Positions 38,558 to 47,506 of a DNA stretch of 64,000 nucleotides are shown one piece after another. Both the position numbers and the translations under genes were made by a program. Under the pieces are notes generated by a model that searched no databases, had not been told where the DNA came from, and saw nothing but the letters and a program-made list of their open reading frames with translations. Numbering within the stretch: the stretch's first letter is position 1; the number at the start of each line of letters is the position of its first letter. This DNA is from Marinobacter azerbaijanicus (GTDB lineage: Bacteria; Pseudomonadota; Gammaproteobacteria; Pseudomonadales; Oleiphilaceae): the NCBI RefSeq assembly GCF_030250645.1, contig NZ_JASSVS010000004.1:62001-126000 (forward strand), written 5' to 3'.

Positions 38558-39825
38558 CAGGACTCCGGTTGTATAGGTTCGGGCAGACTCATCAGCGGGT
38601 GGGAATCGCTGACGCCGGCGGCTTTGACCACAGGAAACGCGTCCTGCACCCAGCGCAGGGTGTCCACCGCAGGGCTATACATCAGCACCTTGGCTTCCGG
38701 ATAGGTCCACAGCAACCGGTCCACATTGTCATTGGGTTCATAGGCCACATCGCCGATGCCATCCTGATTACGGTCCCACCCCAGATAATCACTCCAGTAA
38801 TTGCCCCGTCCCTCCTTCGACCACTCCTGGGTGCGGGTTGCCACATACTTTACCTGGCGCTGGTTGTTCACGAACGCATTGCTGAACACCTCGTTTTCTT
38901 CCGACCCTGCCGTCAGATGGATACCGATATTGCTGTCCCGGAACACATTGTTCTCGAAGGTGTTGTACAGCGAGTTATAGATAAACACCGCCTTACCCTC
39001 AGCACCGGAAATAACAGCCCCGGCGGTCTGCCCCTGGGATACACCAGTCACCACGTTGCCCCGGAGTTCGGAGTTGGTAATGAAATTCATCAGAATGCCG
39101 TAATTCTCATCATTCTCTGAGCGGTTGTTGATCACCTTCAGATACTTGCTCTGCATCAGCGCATACCCGGTTCGGGTTCCCCGGGTAACATTGCCTTCAA
39201 GCACGTTATGCATCGAGTACATGTAATGAATGCCATAGCGCAGATCCGTGATCAGGTTGTTGCGGAGCTCGTTATTGTTGGCCGTCTCGATATAGATACC
39301 GTCCCGGGTCTGACTGATGTCATTCCCCTCAATCAACGCCCCGGTGGTGTTGAACATATGAATTCCGTTCCCCCGATCCTGCGACCGGATGGACGCATCC
39401 CCGCGTACTTCGTTATTGCGGACCGTTACATCCTTCGTCGCATCCAGCCACACCCCGAACGCCGGCCCCTGCAAACGGTTATTCTCGATAACAGCACCCC
39501 GAGCCTCCGGCGCCACAAAAATCCCCGCATCCAGCTCATTCAGATCGCCACCCCAGTTGCGCACCCGGCAACCGGAAAACGACACCTCCTCCGCCAGGAT
39601 ATCGATCGCATTACCCTCACCACCGCCGTCGATTACCGTATCGGCATGACAGGACACCGTCACACCAGGCACGCGAAAATCCAGCGACGAAACTTTCTCA
39701 GGGGGAAGCTCAAAGACAGCACCGGGTTCCAGTGCATCAAGCTGTTTTTGCAGGTCCGCATGAGCGGTCAGCGATAACAAGGCGACTGTCAGGGCCACCC
39801 CATAACGCATGAATTCTTGCATCAA
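38557..39825 (-). CDS. nosD: Periplasmic copper-maturation protein NosD
   Basis: A 422-residue protein with a Sec signal peptide (1 to about 23, ending AHA) and a right-handed parallel beta-helix (CASH domain) of repeated NxFxxN-type coils from about 60 to 330. It is the periplasmic partner of NosFY in making the CuZ cluster of N2O reductase. A second in-frame ATG follows the first directly. It is separated from nosZ by a 224-base region holding a long inverted repeat. Confidence 0.95.
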   Translation of the reverse strand: MMQEFMRYGVALTVALLSLTAHADLQKQLDALEPGAVFELPPEKVSSLDFRVPGVTVSCHADTVIDGGGEGNAIDILAEEVSFSGCRVRNWGGDLNELDAGIFVAPEARGAVIENNRLQGPAFGVWLDATKDVTVRNNEVRGDASIRSQDRGNGIHMFNTTGALIEGNDISQTRDGIYIETANNNELRNNLITDLRYGIHYMYSMHNVLEGNVTRGTRTGYALMQSKYLKVINNRSENDENYGILMNFITNSELRGNVVTGVSQGQTAGAVISGAEGKAVFIYNSLYNTFENNVFRDSNIGIHLTAGSEENEVFSNAFVNNQRQVKYVATRTQEWSKEGRGNYWSDYLGWDRNQDGIGDVAYEPNDNVDRLLWTYPEAKVLMYSPAVDTLRWVQDAFPVVKAAGVSDSHPLMSLPEPIQPES

Positions 39826-39879
39826 TACATCTCACAAAGGTGAAACAGACAGCGGCCTGCTTCCAAGTTTGGCAAGCCG

Positions 39880-39977
39880 AGAGGAAAGCCCTTTCCAAAA
39901 CTGTGCGGAGCCATGGATGGCGGAGCTCAAGCGCCCCATGGACGGGCTTGAGCGTGTTTTGGAAAGGGCTTTCCTCT
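39880..39977. repeat. Dispersed inverted-repeat element A (nosZ-nosD)
   Basis: Perfect 22-base arms at 39880-39901 and 39956-39977 (AGAGGAAAGCCC... and its complement) enclose a 54-base core that starts TGTGCGGAGCCATGG and contains a second dyad of GCTCAAGC type. The core is shared with the element at 45732-45839, while the outer arms differ in sequence but remain paired. Short frames across it are spurious. It may form a stem-loop in the nosZ-nosD message. Confidence 0.8.
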
Positions 39978-40049
39978 TGGATTGCTTCTCCCAAGCCTGA
40001 AAGCCGGGACTCCCGAAGGAGCCCCAGCCCAGGATCAGGCAAAAGAAGG

Positions 40050-41939
40050 TCAGGCCTTCTCCACCAACATGCGACCACCCATCTCCATGTGCAGCGCATG
40101 ACAGAACCAACTGCAGTAGTACCAGTAAACCCCCGGCTTACCCGCCGTAAAGGTCACCGATGACGTCTGTTGCGGACTGATCTCCATGCTCACACCATGG
40201 TTCACCATAACGAACCCATGAGACACATCCTCAATGGAATCCAGATTGGTCACATACACCGTAACTTCGTCGCCCTCCTTGACTCGGAACTCCGTAGTCC
40301 CGAACTGCGGCGCCACAGAGGTCATGTAAACACGCACCTTGTTGCCGTCACGGATCACCTCATTGGAAGCCTCCAGAGTGACCCCGTCCTTCTCAGCCTG
40401 GGCACGAGCAGTGGCGAACAACGGATCATCACGGTCGTAGATCTTCTTGGTCTTGATCTGGTCACGACGAATCAGGATACAGTCGTGTGGCTCCGCAAAC
40501 GCCGGACCATCGTGAACCAGCTTCATCTCCTCACCGGAAATGTCAATCAGCTGATCATTTTCAGGGTGTAGTGGCCCCACTGGCAGGAAGCGATCCTTGG
40601 AGAACTTGGACAGAACCACCAGCCACTTGCCGTCCGCATCGCGGGACTCAGTCAGGGACGCATGGTTGTGCCCTGGCTGGTAGTGCACATCAAGCTTCTG
40701 ACGGATGTAATTGGTCTTCTCACCGTTGTAATCCTTGATCGCATCAGCGATGTTCCACTTACACACCTGACTGTCGATGAACAGGGTGGTGTAGGCGTTG
40801 CCACGACCATCATAGGTGGTGTGCAGGGGGCCGAGGCCCAGCTCCGGCTCGGCTACGATAGCATCCCGCGGCCCGATCTTGTCATCAAACACATCATCCA
40901 GCTTGTCGATCTGGATAATGGAACAGGTCGGTGACAGCTTGCCGTTGGCAATGAAATACTTGCCATCCGGTGATGTATTCAGACCATGCGGGTTCTTCGG
41001 AACCGGGATGTAGCGGGTCAGTTTCGAGCCTTCACGCCCGTTAACTACCGGAACATCGGAGTCACCAATGGTCTTGAAGTCACCGTTCTTGACAGCGGCT
41101 TCAATGCGCTCGACGTTGAACACCACAACCCAGTCGCGGTCGTTGCGCATGGTGCCAGCGAGATCTGCCGCTTTTTCAGAGTTGTAGCAGGTGGAAGCGG
41201 CATATTTGCCGGTGTAGTCGGCGTCGGTGTTATCCAGGTTGCCGTCCACAATCACCTGCCAGGCCACTTCCATGGTGTCTGCATTAACAGCACTGAACAT
41301 GGTGTAGCTATTTTCCAGGCTGAAATCGCTGCCATCATTCGGGTGTGGAATCACAAATTCTGCGTTACAGAACACGTACTTGGTGCGCGGTACTTTCTGC
41401 AGTCGCAGGCCGTGAATCGCCTGTACATTCGGGATATGTGTGATTTTGTCCGTCTTCATGATGTCGAGACGGATACGGGCAATGCGGCTGTTGGCCTTGT
41501 CGTTGATGAACAGGTATTTGCCGTCGTAACGCCCGTCTTCCATGGAAATGTGGGGGTGGTGACAGTCACCATTCAGGTACTGCCGATCGCCGCCAAGGAT
41601 CTCCTTGCTTTCATTGGTGATACCCCAGCCGGTGGCGGAGTCCACGTTGAAAACCGGAATACGCATCAGCTCACGCATGGAGGGCACGCCAAGGACACGC
41701 ACCTCACCCTGATGACCACCGCTCCAGAAGCCGTAGTATTCGTCCAGCTCGCCGGGTGCAACGTGATACTTGTTCTGGGCGTCCTTGACTGCAGCAGCCC
41801 ATGACTCCCGGGTCATCACGGCGCCACCCAGGCCAGTGGCGCCTACGGCGCCTGCCAGTGCGGTTGCACCCAGGAATTTACGGCGACTAAGACCGCTCTC
41901 TTCCGGTGCAGTGTTACCAAGCTCTTCTTTCTTTTTCAT
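40050..41939 (-). CDS. nosZ: Nitrous-oxide reductase NosZ (clade I)
   Basis: A 629-residue periplasmic copper enzyme reducing N2O to N2. A Tat signal ([11 protein letters not shown], about 17-27) places it in clade I. The N-terminal seven-bladed propeller carries CuZ histidines, among them DCHHPH near residue 130; the C-terminal cupredoxin domain has the CuA ligands in [17 protein letters not shown]. The ATG at 41939 has GGAG 9 bases upstream; a TTG three codons earlier is less likely. It lies 59 bases after nosR. Confidence 0.97.
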   Translation of the reverse strand: MKKKEELGNTAPEESGLSRRKFLGATALAGAVGATGLGGAVMTRESWAAAVKDAQNKYHVAPGELDEYYGFWSGGHQGEVRVLGVPSMRELMRIPVFNVDSATGWGITNESKEILGGDRQYLNGDCHHPHISMEDGRYDGKYLFINDKANSRIARIRLDIMKTDKITHIPNVQAIHGLRLQKVPRTKYVFCNAEFVIPHPNDGSDFSLENSYTMFSAVNADTMEVAWQVIVDGNLDNTDADYTGKYAASTCYNSEKAADLAGTMRNDRDWVVVFNVERIEAAVKNGDFKTIGDSDVPVVNGREGSKLTRYIPVPKNPHGLNTSPDGKYFIANGKLSPTCSIIQIDKLDDVFDDKIGPRDAIVAEPELGLGPLHTTYDGRGNAYTTLFIDSQVCKWNIADAIKDYNGEKTNYIRQKLDVHYQPGHNHASLTESRDADGKWLVVLSKFSKDRFLPVGPLHPENDQLIDISGEEMKLVHDGPAFAEPHDCILIRRDQIKTKKIYDRDDPLFATARAQAEKDGVTLEASNEVIRDGNKVRVYMTSVAPQFGTTEFRVKEGDEVTVYVTNLDSIEDVSHGFVMVNHGVSMEISPQQTSSVTFTAGKPGVYWYYCSWFCHALHMEMGGRMLVEKA

Positions 41940-41998
41940 AGCGTCCAACTCCGTTGTTGGTAATGGCGGTATTGATTTTTGGTTTACTGCTTTTTTTG

Positions 41999-44158
41999 TT
42001 ATGTCACCTGGGTGACCGGAATCTGTTCCGGATGGCCGGGTGCGTTATGGCCACGGCGTTTGCCGCGTCGTTTTACAATCAGTGGTGGGCATTTGTGGTC
42101 ATCGAAATAGGTCATCTGGCAGTCCAGGCAGTAGTGGCACTCCTGATAATTGATGGTGCCGTCGGGATGGATTGCCTGCACTTCGCATTCATGCTCACAC
42201 AGCCGGCAGGGATGCCCGCATTCTTTGCGCCGCTTCAGCCAGTCGAACACTCTCAGTTTGGTGGGGAGCGCCAGCGCCGCCCCCAGAGGGCACATATAGC
42301 GACAGAAGACTTTGCGGGTGAAAAGATTCACCGCGATCAGCAGCAGAGCATAAGTGACGAAGGGCCAACTGCGGTCAAAGCGCAAGGTGATGGCGGTCTT
42401 GAACGGCTCTATTTCAGCCATTTTTTCCGCTGTTGCAAGCGAATCCAGTGAAACGCCGAATAGCACCAGCAGAACGATGTATTTGATGGCCCACAGGCGC
42501 TCGTGAATAGCAAAGGGAACGGTGTATTGGGGCACTTTGAGCTTGCGTGCGATCTCGTTCACCAGTTCCTGCAGCGCACCGAAGGGGCAGAGCCAGCCAC
42601 AGTAAACAGCCCTCCCCCACAATAAAACGATACCAGCGACCGTGGCCCAGAGGATGAATATCACAGGGTCAACGAGGAAGGTCTCCCACTGGAATCCGCT
42701 GATCAGGCTATTAACGAATGTCAGTACGTTGACGATGGACAGTTGCCCCAGGGCATACCAGCCAATAAAGAACAGGGTATAGGTCAGAAATGCATGGCGT
42801 ATCCAGCGTGTTACCTTGGGCTTCTTAACCAGCCAGTCCTGGAAGAACAGAATGAACATGAGCACACCGATACCAATACCCAGAACAATGATCTGGAACT
42901 GGCGCTGATACCACACCTGCACCCACATGGGCTGTGTTTCCAGCCACTCCTCCTCGGACAGCTCAATTTCTGGCCGGGTGTAGTACTGATCCGGCAGCTG
43001 ATATTCCAGCGGGAATACGGCAAACTCGCTGTCCAGCGGTCCGGTCTGGCGCTTGACGGATAGCTCCAGCGACCAGGGCGTGCCCGGATCGAAATTGTAT
43101 TGCTGACGAATGATGAAGATCGCCATTTCGGAGAAATCAGGCATGCCTTCGGCATAAACGTCACTCAGCCGATAGAAGTCCAGATCCCGGAAGTTGAAGG
43201 TATCGCCGAACTGGCGAACCTGGATGCGGTCGAAAATACCGCCACGCACATAACCAGAGCCCTTGAAGGAGTATTCTCCGCTCGCCATCACTGCGATGGC
43301 GTGCTCACCCTCTTTCAGCTCTGACATCAGCCATTGGTACTGGCTTTCACCCAGAAGACTCCTGCCAATAGCGGGTACATTCAGATAGCCGGTGTAAAGA
43401 TCGATCAGCGCCTCGTTACGCTCATCCGGAGCGGCCTCGTCAATACCTTCTGCCTCCGTGCCCTCGAATGCATCGTCCACCTGGCCCCGGGTCACCAACA
43501 AGCGACGGACCGAGCCATCACCAGTCAATTCTTTCCAGCTTTTTTCCTCGAATTCACTGGTCTTGAGTTCCGCGACCGGTGGCCGGGAATCGCTTCCACC
43601 TTCAACCAGCCCCAGTTCGGCGCCTATGCGATGAGCAGTTTTCATGATGACTTCGTTGATCACCATCACCGTCACTGTAGCCCCTGACAGGCCATCCACG
43701 GCAATTCGGCGTTCGGAGGATTTGCCGCCCACCGTGACCCTCTGGTCCGCCTTGAGGCCGACGTACTGGTCAGTAAACTCGTGCATCTTGATTTCGGGGA
43801 TGCCGATCAGAAGAATCGGCTCGTCGTGGTGTATCACCTTAGCGCCCTTGATCTCGCCGTCGGTGTCAAGCACCACCATGGCGTTCAGGGGTTTGCCGGA
43901 ATAGGCGGGCGTCTGCACGAAATCGAGAGTCTGGTAGGCGTATCCCAGAAGCTTGTCACCTCGACGAAGCTCCTGAATTGCACGGTTATCTTCCCTGGGA
44001 GATATATCGTTAACAGTGGGGAAAGCCTTTTTGATTACCTGACGTGCCGCTGCAGGCTCATAGTGTCTTGGAGCGGCTGCGGTGGCCGTGGTCACTGGAA
44101 TCAGGACGAGGCAAGCCATGGTAATAAATGATATGGCTGCACGCTTAATCAAAGTCAC
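41999..44158 (-). CDS. nosR: Membrane flavo-iron-sulfur protein NosR
   Basis: About 719 residues. Signal sequence, periplasmic FMN-binding domain with the flavinylation motif DGLSGATVT near residue 160, then about five or six membrane helices, two CxxxCP motifs ([16 protein letters not shown]) and a C-terminal pair of [4Fe-4S] motifs ([20 protein letters not shown]). NosR passes electrons to NosZ and is needed for its expression. I prefer GTG at 44158, which has AGGGGGT upstream; an ATG 24 bases earlier lacks a site. A Dnr-type box lies 77-90 bases upstream. Confidence 0.93.
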   Translation of the reverse strand: MTLIKRAAISFITMACLVLIPVTTATAAAPRHYEPAAARQVIKKAFPTVNDISPREDNRAIQELRRGDKLLGYAYQTLDFVQTPAYSGKPLNAMVVLDTDGEIKGAKVIHHDEPILLIGIPEIKMHEFTDQYVGLKADQRVTVGGKSSERRIAVDGLSGATVTVMVINEVIMKTAHRIGAELGLVEGGSDSRPPVAELKTSEFEEKSWKELTGDGSVRRLLVTRGQVDDAFEGTEAEGIDEAAPDERNEALIDLYTGYLNVPAIGRSLLGESQYQWLMSELKEGEHAIAVMASGEYSFKGSGYVRGGIFDRIQVRQFGDTFNFRDLDFYRLSDVYAEGMPDFSEMAIFIIRQQYNFDPGTPWSLELSVKRQTGPLDSEFAVFPLEYQLPDQYYTRPEIELSEEEWLETQPMWVQVWYQRQFQIIVLGIGIGVLMFILFFQDWLVKKPKVTRWIRHAFLTYTLFFIGWYALGQLSIVNVLTFVNSLISGFQWETFLVDPVIFILWATVAGIVLLWGRAVYCGWLCPFGALQELVNEIARKLKVPQYTVPFAIHERLWAIKYIVLLVLFGVSLDSLATAEKMAEIEPFKTAITLRFDRSWPFVTYALLLIAVNLFTRKVFCRYMCPLGAALALPTKLRVFDWLKRRKECGHPCRLCEHECEVQAIHPDGTINYQECHYCLDCQMTYFDDHKCPPLIVKRRGKRRGHNAPGHPEQIPVTQVT

Positions 44159-44206
44159 GATACCCCCTGGGGACAGCTGCATGGAGAAGAGACGAGCGAC
44201 AGCGGC

Positions 44207-44212
44207 ATACTA
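44207..44212 (-). promoter_or_regulatory. Candidate -10 element of nosR
   Basis: TAGTAT on the minus strand. Its centre is 32 bases from the centre of the FNR/Dnr-like box at 44235-44248, which would put the box at about -41.5, the class II position. No -35 is then needed. Confidence 0.45.
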
Positions 44213-44234
44213 TTAGCCTGGCGCATTGGGATAT

Positions 44235-44248
44235 TTGACATTTCTCAC
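44235..44248 (-). promoter_or_regulatory. Dnr/FNR-type box upstream of nosR
   Basis: TTGAC-ATTT-CTCAC. Seven of the ten consensus positions of TTGAT-N4-ATCAA are met, and the same TTGAC...CTCA pattern recurs before dnr and between narK and narX. Confidence 0.5.
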
Positions 44249-44315
44249 TGGTGACGGGCTGCCCTGTAAAAGCTAGTCGACAAAACAAAAACTTCAAATG
44301 CATCATTTAGCAGGA

Positions 44316-44717
44316 TTAACCCAGGGACACGGCCTGGCCCTTTTGATCCAGTGGGAGATAGTTTCCCACGTGGCCCAGGCGGATAGATTCCACCATCATG
44401 GTGAGGGGTTGCTGTGCTTCATCCGAAGAAGGTTTCATCCCGCCACGGCCAGACATCGCAGCAACAAACACCACATCCCAGTCCTGACCGGTCTCACGTG
44501 ACTCTTCAACAAGGGCGCTGAAATCACCGACCTCATCGGGCGATTTGTCAACGCATACCACGGGGGTCAGGGCGCCACCCTCTCCGTTGGCAAAGGCCGC
44601 CTTTTCAGCTGCTGAGGCATCATCCGGGAGCTCGGCACGACAGAACACGAACAAGAAGCGCTGGGGATCGGGTTCCGCATTGGCGGCTTTGAGCAGATCG
44701 TTATAGCTGGAGATCAT
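44316..44717 (-). CDS. Conserved protein of unknown function in the nar-nos region
   Basis: A 133-residue soluble protein without a signal peptide. It starts MISSYNDLLKAA and contains LFVFCRAELPDDAS, GGALTPVVCVDK and WDVVFVAAMSGRGG. I recall similar proteins in denitrifying beta- and gammaproteobacteria, sometimes labelled as ribonucleotide reductase subunit, a label the short length does not support. It lies 23 bases downstream of dnr on the same strand, so coexpression with Dnr is likely. Two cysteines (about 26 and 55) could matter. Function unknown. Confidence 0.75.
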   Translation of the reverse strand: MISSYNDLLKAANAEPDPQRFLFVFCRAELPDDASAAEKAAFANGEGGALTPVVCVDKSPDEVGDFSALVEESRETGQDWDVVFVAAMSGRGGMKPSSDEAQQPLTMMVESIRLGHVGNYLPLDQKGQAVSLG

Positions 44718-44740
44718 TGAGTGTTTCCTGCATTAAGCAT

Positions 44741-45490
44741 TTACTGGCTGATCTGGATCAACCGAGCGGGGTCGGAGATAAACAACCGGCTACGGTTAAC
44801 CCTGACCAGGCCGTTCGATTTCAGGTCTGCCAGGATCCGCGAGAAGGTTTCCGGCTGCATGGCAAGCCGCGACGCCACCAGGCATTTGGGCAGGGGCAGC
44901 TCCACTTCGCCGCCTTCTTCGCCGCCACTGGGCAGCAGGTCAATCAGGTAACGGATCAGCCGGTCCCGGGCGCTCTGGATGGTCATGATTTCCAGATCGT
45001 GAAAGCGGGCCACGGCACGTTTAGCGTAATGGCGCAGTGCCGCCTGGGTGTATTCGGGCTTTCTTTCCAGCAATTCCTGATAGACCTTGACGGGTATCAT
45101 CAATACTTCACTGGATTTGAGTGCTTCGGCGTAACAGGCGTATCTGGCCGGGTCTGCGTAGATCATGACTTCCGCAAAGCAGTCGCCGGGAGCGATACTG
45201 TCCAGTGTGCGGTCTATGCCCGAGGCGTCGAGGCGGTATAGACGGAGCCGGCCAGAGACCACGAAGAAGAAGTGATGGGCGGGCATGTCCTGGCGGTAGA
45301 GAAGCTGGTGGTGGCCAAGACGCAGGCGCCTGGACTGTTGCATCAGGTCTGACAGGTCGTCTTCGGCCAGTGATGAGAAGAGCGGATGCTCACGCATCGG
45401 GGCCAGGCGGTCATCCTCTTCCACGGGTTTGTTGACGGCAACCAGTACCGGTTTGCTGTAACGTGTTTCGGCAGTCTGCAATAGTGCCAT
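44741..45490 (-). CDS. dnr: Crp/Fnr-family regulator, Dnr-like
   Basis: A 249-residue regulator: cyclic-nucleotide-like sensor domain (about 35-150), long dimer helix, and a C-terminal helix-turn-helix (VASRLAMQPETFSRILADLKSNGLV, about 207-231) with the E-x2-S-R recognition residues of FNR-like proteins. It lacks the N-terminal cysteine cluster of FNR/ANR, which fits Dnr-type NO sensors using heme. It probably activates nar, nor and nos. AGGGGGA lies before the ATG and is overlapped by an NsrR-like palindrome; a TTGAC-N4-CTCAA box lies further up. Confidence 0.85.
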   Translation of the reverse strand: MALLQTAETRYSKPVLVAVNKPVEEDDRLAPMREHPLFSSLAEDDLSDLMQQSRRLRLGHHQLLYRQDMPAHHFFFVVSGRLRLYRLDASGIDRTLDSIAPGDCFAEVMIYADPARYACYAEALKSSEVLMIPVKVYQELLERKPEYTQAALRHYAKRAVARFHDLEIMTIQSARDRLIRYLIDLLPSGGEEGGEVELPLPKCLVASRLAMQPETFSRILADLKSNGLVRVNRSRLFISDPARLIQISQ

Positions 45491-45502
45491 GATATTTCCC
45501 CC

Positions 45503-45517
45503 TGCATTAATAATGCA
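45503..45517 (-). promoter_or_regulatory. NsrR-like palindrome at the dnr ribosome-binding site
   Basis: TGCATTA-A-TAATGCA, perfect over seven bases per arm with a one-base centre, as in the NsrR consensus (ATGCATTT-N-AAATGCAT). It starts 13 bases upstream of the dnr ATG and abuts its Shine-Dalgarno, so bound repressor would block dnr. Confidence 0.6.
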
Positions 45518-45601
45518 TTTCAGATCTGGTTTTATATTAGTGTGGCTGGAGGGGAAAATCGCTCCCCCGATGGGGGTATATGGCGGGTTATTTCTGAGTA
45601 A

Positions 45602-45615
45602 TTGACTTGCCTCAA
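45602..45615 (-). promoter_or_regulatory. Dnr/FNR-type box upstream of dnr
   Basis: TTGAC-TTGC-CTCAA, eight of ten consensus positions. A possible -10 (TATACC at 45575-45580 on the minus strand) lies at class II distance, about 31 bases centre to centre. It suggests control of dnr by FNR/ANR or by itself. Confidence 0.5.
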
Positions 45616-45720
45616 AGAAGGGACCTTGTTGCCCGGCTCTTTTCTTTACTTGGGAGCACAGGCCAATGGGTCCCTTCTTCCCAAAACACGCTCAAGCACA
45701 TCCATGTGGCGCTTGAGCTC
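45615..45720. repeat. Partial copy of the dispersed inverted repeat
   Basis: AAGAAGGGACC (45615-45625) pairs with GGTCCCTTCTT (45669-45679), and the latter runs into CCCAAAACACGCTCAAG...GCTTGAGCTCCG, the core of the element next to it. It looks like a degenerate or rearranged copy placed in tandem with the complete one at 45732-45839. Confidence 0.55.
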
Positions 45721-45731
45721 CGGTGCATAGC

Positions 45732-45839
45732 CTGGCGGGGGACCTCTTTCCAAAACACGCTCCTTGCGGCACGTCCCTGTGACGCTTGAGCTCCGCCATC
45801 CTTGGCTCCGCACAGTTTTGGAAAGAGGTCCCCCGCCAG
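45732..45839. repeat. Dispersed inverted-repeat element B (dnr-ppiC)
   Basis: Perfect 25-base arms at 45732-45756 and 45815-45839 (CTGGCGGGGGACCTC... and its complement) flank a 58-base core. The core is the reverse complement of the core in element A at 39880-39977, including TGTGCGGAGCCA and GGCGGAGCTCAAGCG. The arm sequences differ between the elements but stay fully paired. Confidence 0.8.
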
Positions 45840-45864
45840 TCTCCAGAGTTGTCGGGTGCCCGCT

Positions 45865-46680
45865 TTACTGCATCAGTGGTGAGTCTGGCAGCTCGAGGTC
45901 TACACCTTCCACGCCGGTTTCCGCAGCCAGAACCTGCAGATATTGCCGGAATGCCCGTCTTGTGACGCTTTCGTTCAGGTATTGCCGTATCTGGGGCTTG
46001 ACGTGTTCGTATGGCAGCTGTTCGCCGTCGATGCGTTGGTCGACGCGGACGATGTGCCAGCCATAGCGGGTTTCGATCAGTTCCGGGTTGAGGCCTTCCT
46101 GCAGGGACAGCACCGGGCGCTCGAATTCTTCTACCGTCTGGCCTTTGCTGATCTGGCCGAGGCTGCCGCCCTGGTGGCGGGATTCGCAGGCGGAGTACTG
46201 TTTGGCCAGTTCTGCGAACTGGGCGCGGCCGTCAAGTAAGGATGACAGCAGTTGTCGACCGGCTTCTTCCTGGCGGATGCGTTCCTGGACGTCGTCCGGG
46301 GCGGCAGCCAGGAGGATGTGGCTGACGGCCATCAGGGTCGGGCTGCGGAAGCGGCCGGGGTTGGCGGCGTAGAAGCGTTCGCAGTCCTCTTCGCTGGGGT
46401 CAGGAACGTCGAGTTCCTGCTCCAGTACACAGGCGATGCGGTCTTCTTCGTCGGCGATGGTGTCCAGGTTCAGGCGCGTGGCCTGTTGCAGGAGGAGTTC
46501 GCGGATAACGAGGCTTCTGGCGGCGTCATGCCAGGCATCAACCACTTCTTCGGCCGGGTGGTGTTGCATTTCCCGGGCAATGTCGTCCTCACCGATCAGG
46601 GTTTCTCCCACATAGACCGGCGGAAACTGGTTTCTGGGTTTTTCGGCGTCGCCGACGGGGATGAGTTGCATGGCATTCAC
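45865..46680 (-). CDS. PpiC-type peptidyl-prolyl isomerase of the nar locus
   Basis: A 271-residue parvulin-type isomerase of the NifM/PpiC kind. The N-terminal helical part (1-130) is SurA/NifM-like; the rotamase domain spans about 135-230, with VSHILLAA, GGSLGQISKGQTVEEFERPV and ETRYGWHIVRVDQ. No signal peptide, so it is cytoplasmic. Such genes follow narGHJI in Pseudomonas and other denitrifiers and may help fold the nitrate reductase. A REP pair lies between it and narI, 128 bases upstream. Confidence 0.9.
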   Translation of the reverse strand: MNAMQLIPVGDAEKPRNQFPPVYVGETLIGEDDIAREMQHHPAEEVVDAWHDAARSLVIRELLLQQATRLNLDTIADEEDRIACVLEQELDVPDPSEEDCERFYAANPGRFRSPTLMAVSHILLAAAPDDVQERIRQEEAGRQLLSSLLDGRAQFAELAKQYSACESRHQGGSLGQISKGQTVEEFERPVLSLQEGLNPELIETRYGWHIVRVDQRIDGEQLPYEHVKPQIRQYLNESVTRRAFRQYLQVLAAETGVEGVDLELPDSPLMQ

Positions 46681-46695
46681 CTTTTTGATCTGGAT

Positions 46696-46787
46696 GTCGG
46701 ATTACGACTTCGTCTAATCCGACCTACGTTTGGGGTTTCGGGCTCTGGTAGGTCGGATTAGCGTGGCCCCGCCACGCGTAATCCGAC
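46696..46787. repeat. Pair of REP-like palindromes between narI and ppiC
   Basis: Two units in opposite orientation: 46696-46727 starts GTCGGATTACG and ends TAATCCGACCTAC; 46748-46787 starts GTAGGTCGGATTAGCG and ends CGTAATCCGAC. Each is itself a stem-loop and the two are complementary, as in BIME-type repeats. It may stabilise the nar message or weaken read-through into ppiC. Confidence 0.75.
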
Positions 46788-46808
46788 ATTTCTAACGTTA
46801 CCCTCCGA

Positions 46809-47486
46809 TCAAGCGCGCTTGCGCACCACCTGGTACTTGCGCCCGAAATACTCCACCGGCACGCTCAGCATGTGCACCAGCCGTGTGAACGGGAACAGTA
46901 CAAAGATGGTCAGGCCCAGGAAGATGTGGGTCTTGTAGATCCAGTGCACGTCCGCAATGTAGTCGGCCACGCCGCCCTGCAGGGTGAAGATGCCTTGTGC
47001 CCAGGCTGAGAACTTGAGCATCGTGCTTCCATCCAGGTGACCCAGCGTAGGCAGGATAGTTACCAGACCAAGGCCAACCTGAGCTACCAGGATCAGGATG
47101 ATCATGTTGTCAGCAAAGGTGCTGCTGGCCTGGATCCGCGGGTCGGTCAGACGCCTCCAGGCGAGCATGGCGCCACCGATCAGGCAGGCCACCCCGGCGA
47201 TGCCGCCAACAACGATGGCCAGGACCTGCTTGGTGCCGGGCGTCATGAACGGCTCGTAGAGGGCATGCGGCGTCAGCAGGCCAACCAGATGGCCGAAGAA
47301 GATCACCAGGATACCCACATGGAACAGCACGCTTGCCATCACCATGTTCTTCTTGCGCAGCAGTTGGCTGGAATGGGCCTTCCAGGTGAACTGACCGTGG
47401 TCGTAACGCGCCCATGTGCCGATCACCAGAATGGCGATGGCCACATAGGGGTAGATTCCGAATAACAGTGTATTAAGATAGGACAT
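46809..47486 (-). CDS. narI: Nitrate reductase gamma subunit NarI
   Basis: A 225-residue inner-membrane cytochrome b with five helices that oxidises quinol and passes electrons to NarH. Histidines in the second and fifth helices (HVGILVIFFGHLVG, and the DVHWIYKTHIFLG stretch with RLVHMLS) bind the two hemes b. The N-terminus YLNTLLFGIYPYVA is typical. It lies 20 bases after narJ. Confidence 0.96.
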   Translation of the reverse strand: MSYLNTLLFGIYPYVAIAILVIGTWARYDHGQFTWKAHSSQLLRKKNMVMASVLFHVGILVIFFGHLVGLLTPHALYEPFMTPGTKQVLAIVVGGIAGVACLIGGAMLAWRRLTDPRIQASSTFADNMIILILVAQVGLGLVTILPTLGHLDGSTMLKFSAWAQGIFTLQGGVADYIADVHWIYKTHIFLGLTIFVLFPFTRLVHMLSVPVEYFGRKYQVVRKRA

Positions 47487-47506
47487 TTCAGTTTCCTCCC
47501 GCGCCT

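Larger units (their letters stand above)
45491..45864. other. 374-base intergenic region between dnr and ppiC
   Basis: It holds no gene. From the dnr side it contains an NsrR-like palindrome (45503-45517), a possible -10 TATACC (45575-45580, minus strand), a Dnr/FNR-like box (45602-45615), a tandem partial repeat copy (45615-45720) and a complete long inverted repeat (45732-45839). Two short plus-strand frames here are artefacts of the repeats. Confidence 0.6.

Noticed and set aside
39809-40163. Small frames across the nosZ-nosD spacer
   Set aside because: They are translations of the dispersed inverted repeat, a known source of false genes.
44316-44717. Naming as ribonucleotide reductase subunit
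   Set aside because: At 133 residues without any reductase motif, the name sometimes seen for relatives is not supported.
45607-46066. Small plus-strand frames in the dnr-ppiC spacer
   Set aside because: They run through the tandem inverted repeats and then antisense to the ppiC gene.
46696-46787. Repeats as a CRISPR-like array
   Set aside because: Only two units in inverted orientation, each self-complementary; this is a REP pair, and no cas genes are nearby.
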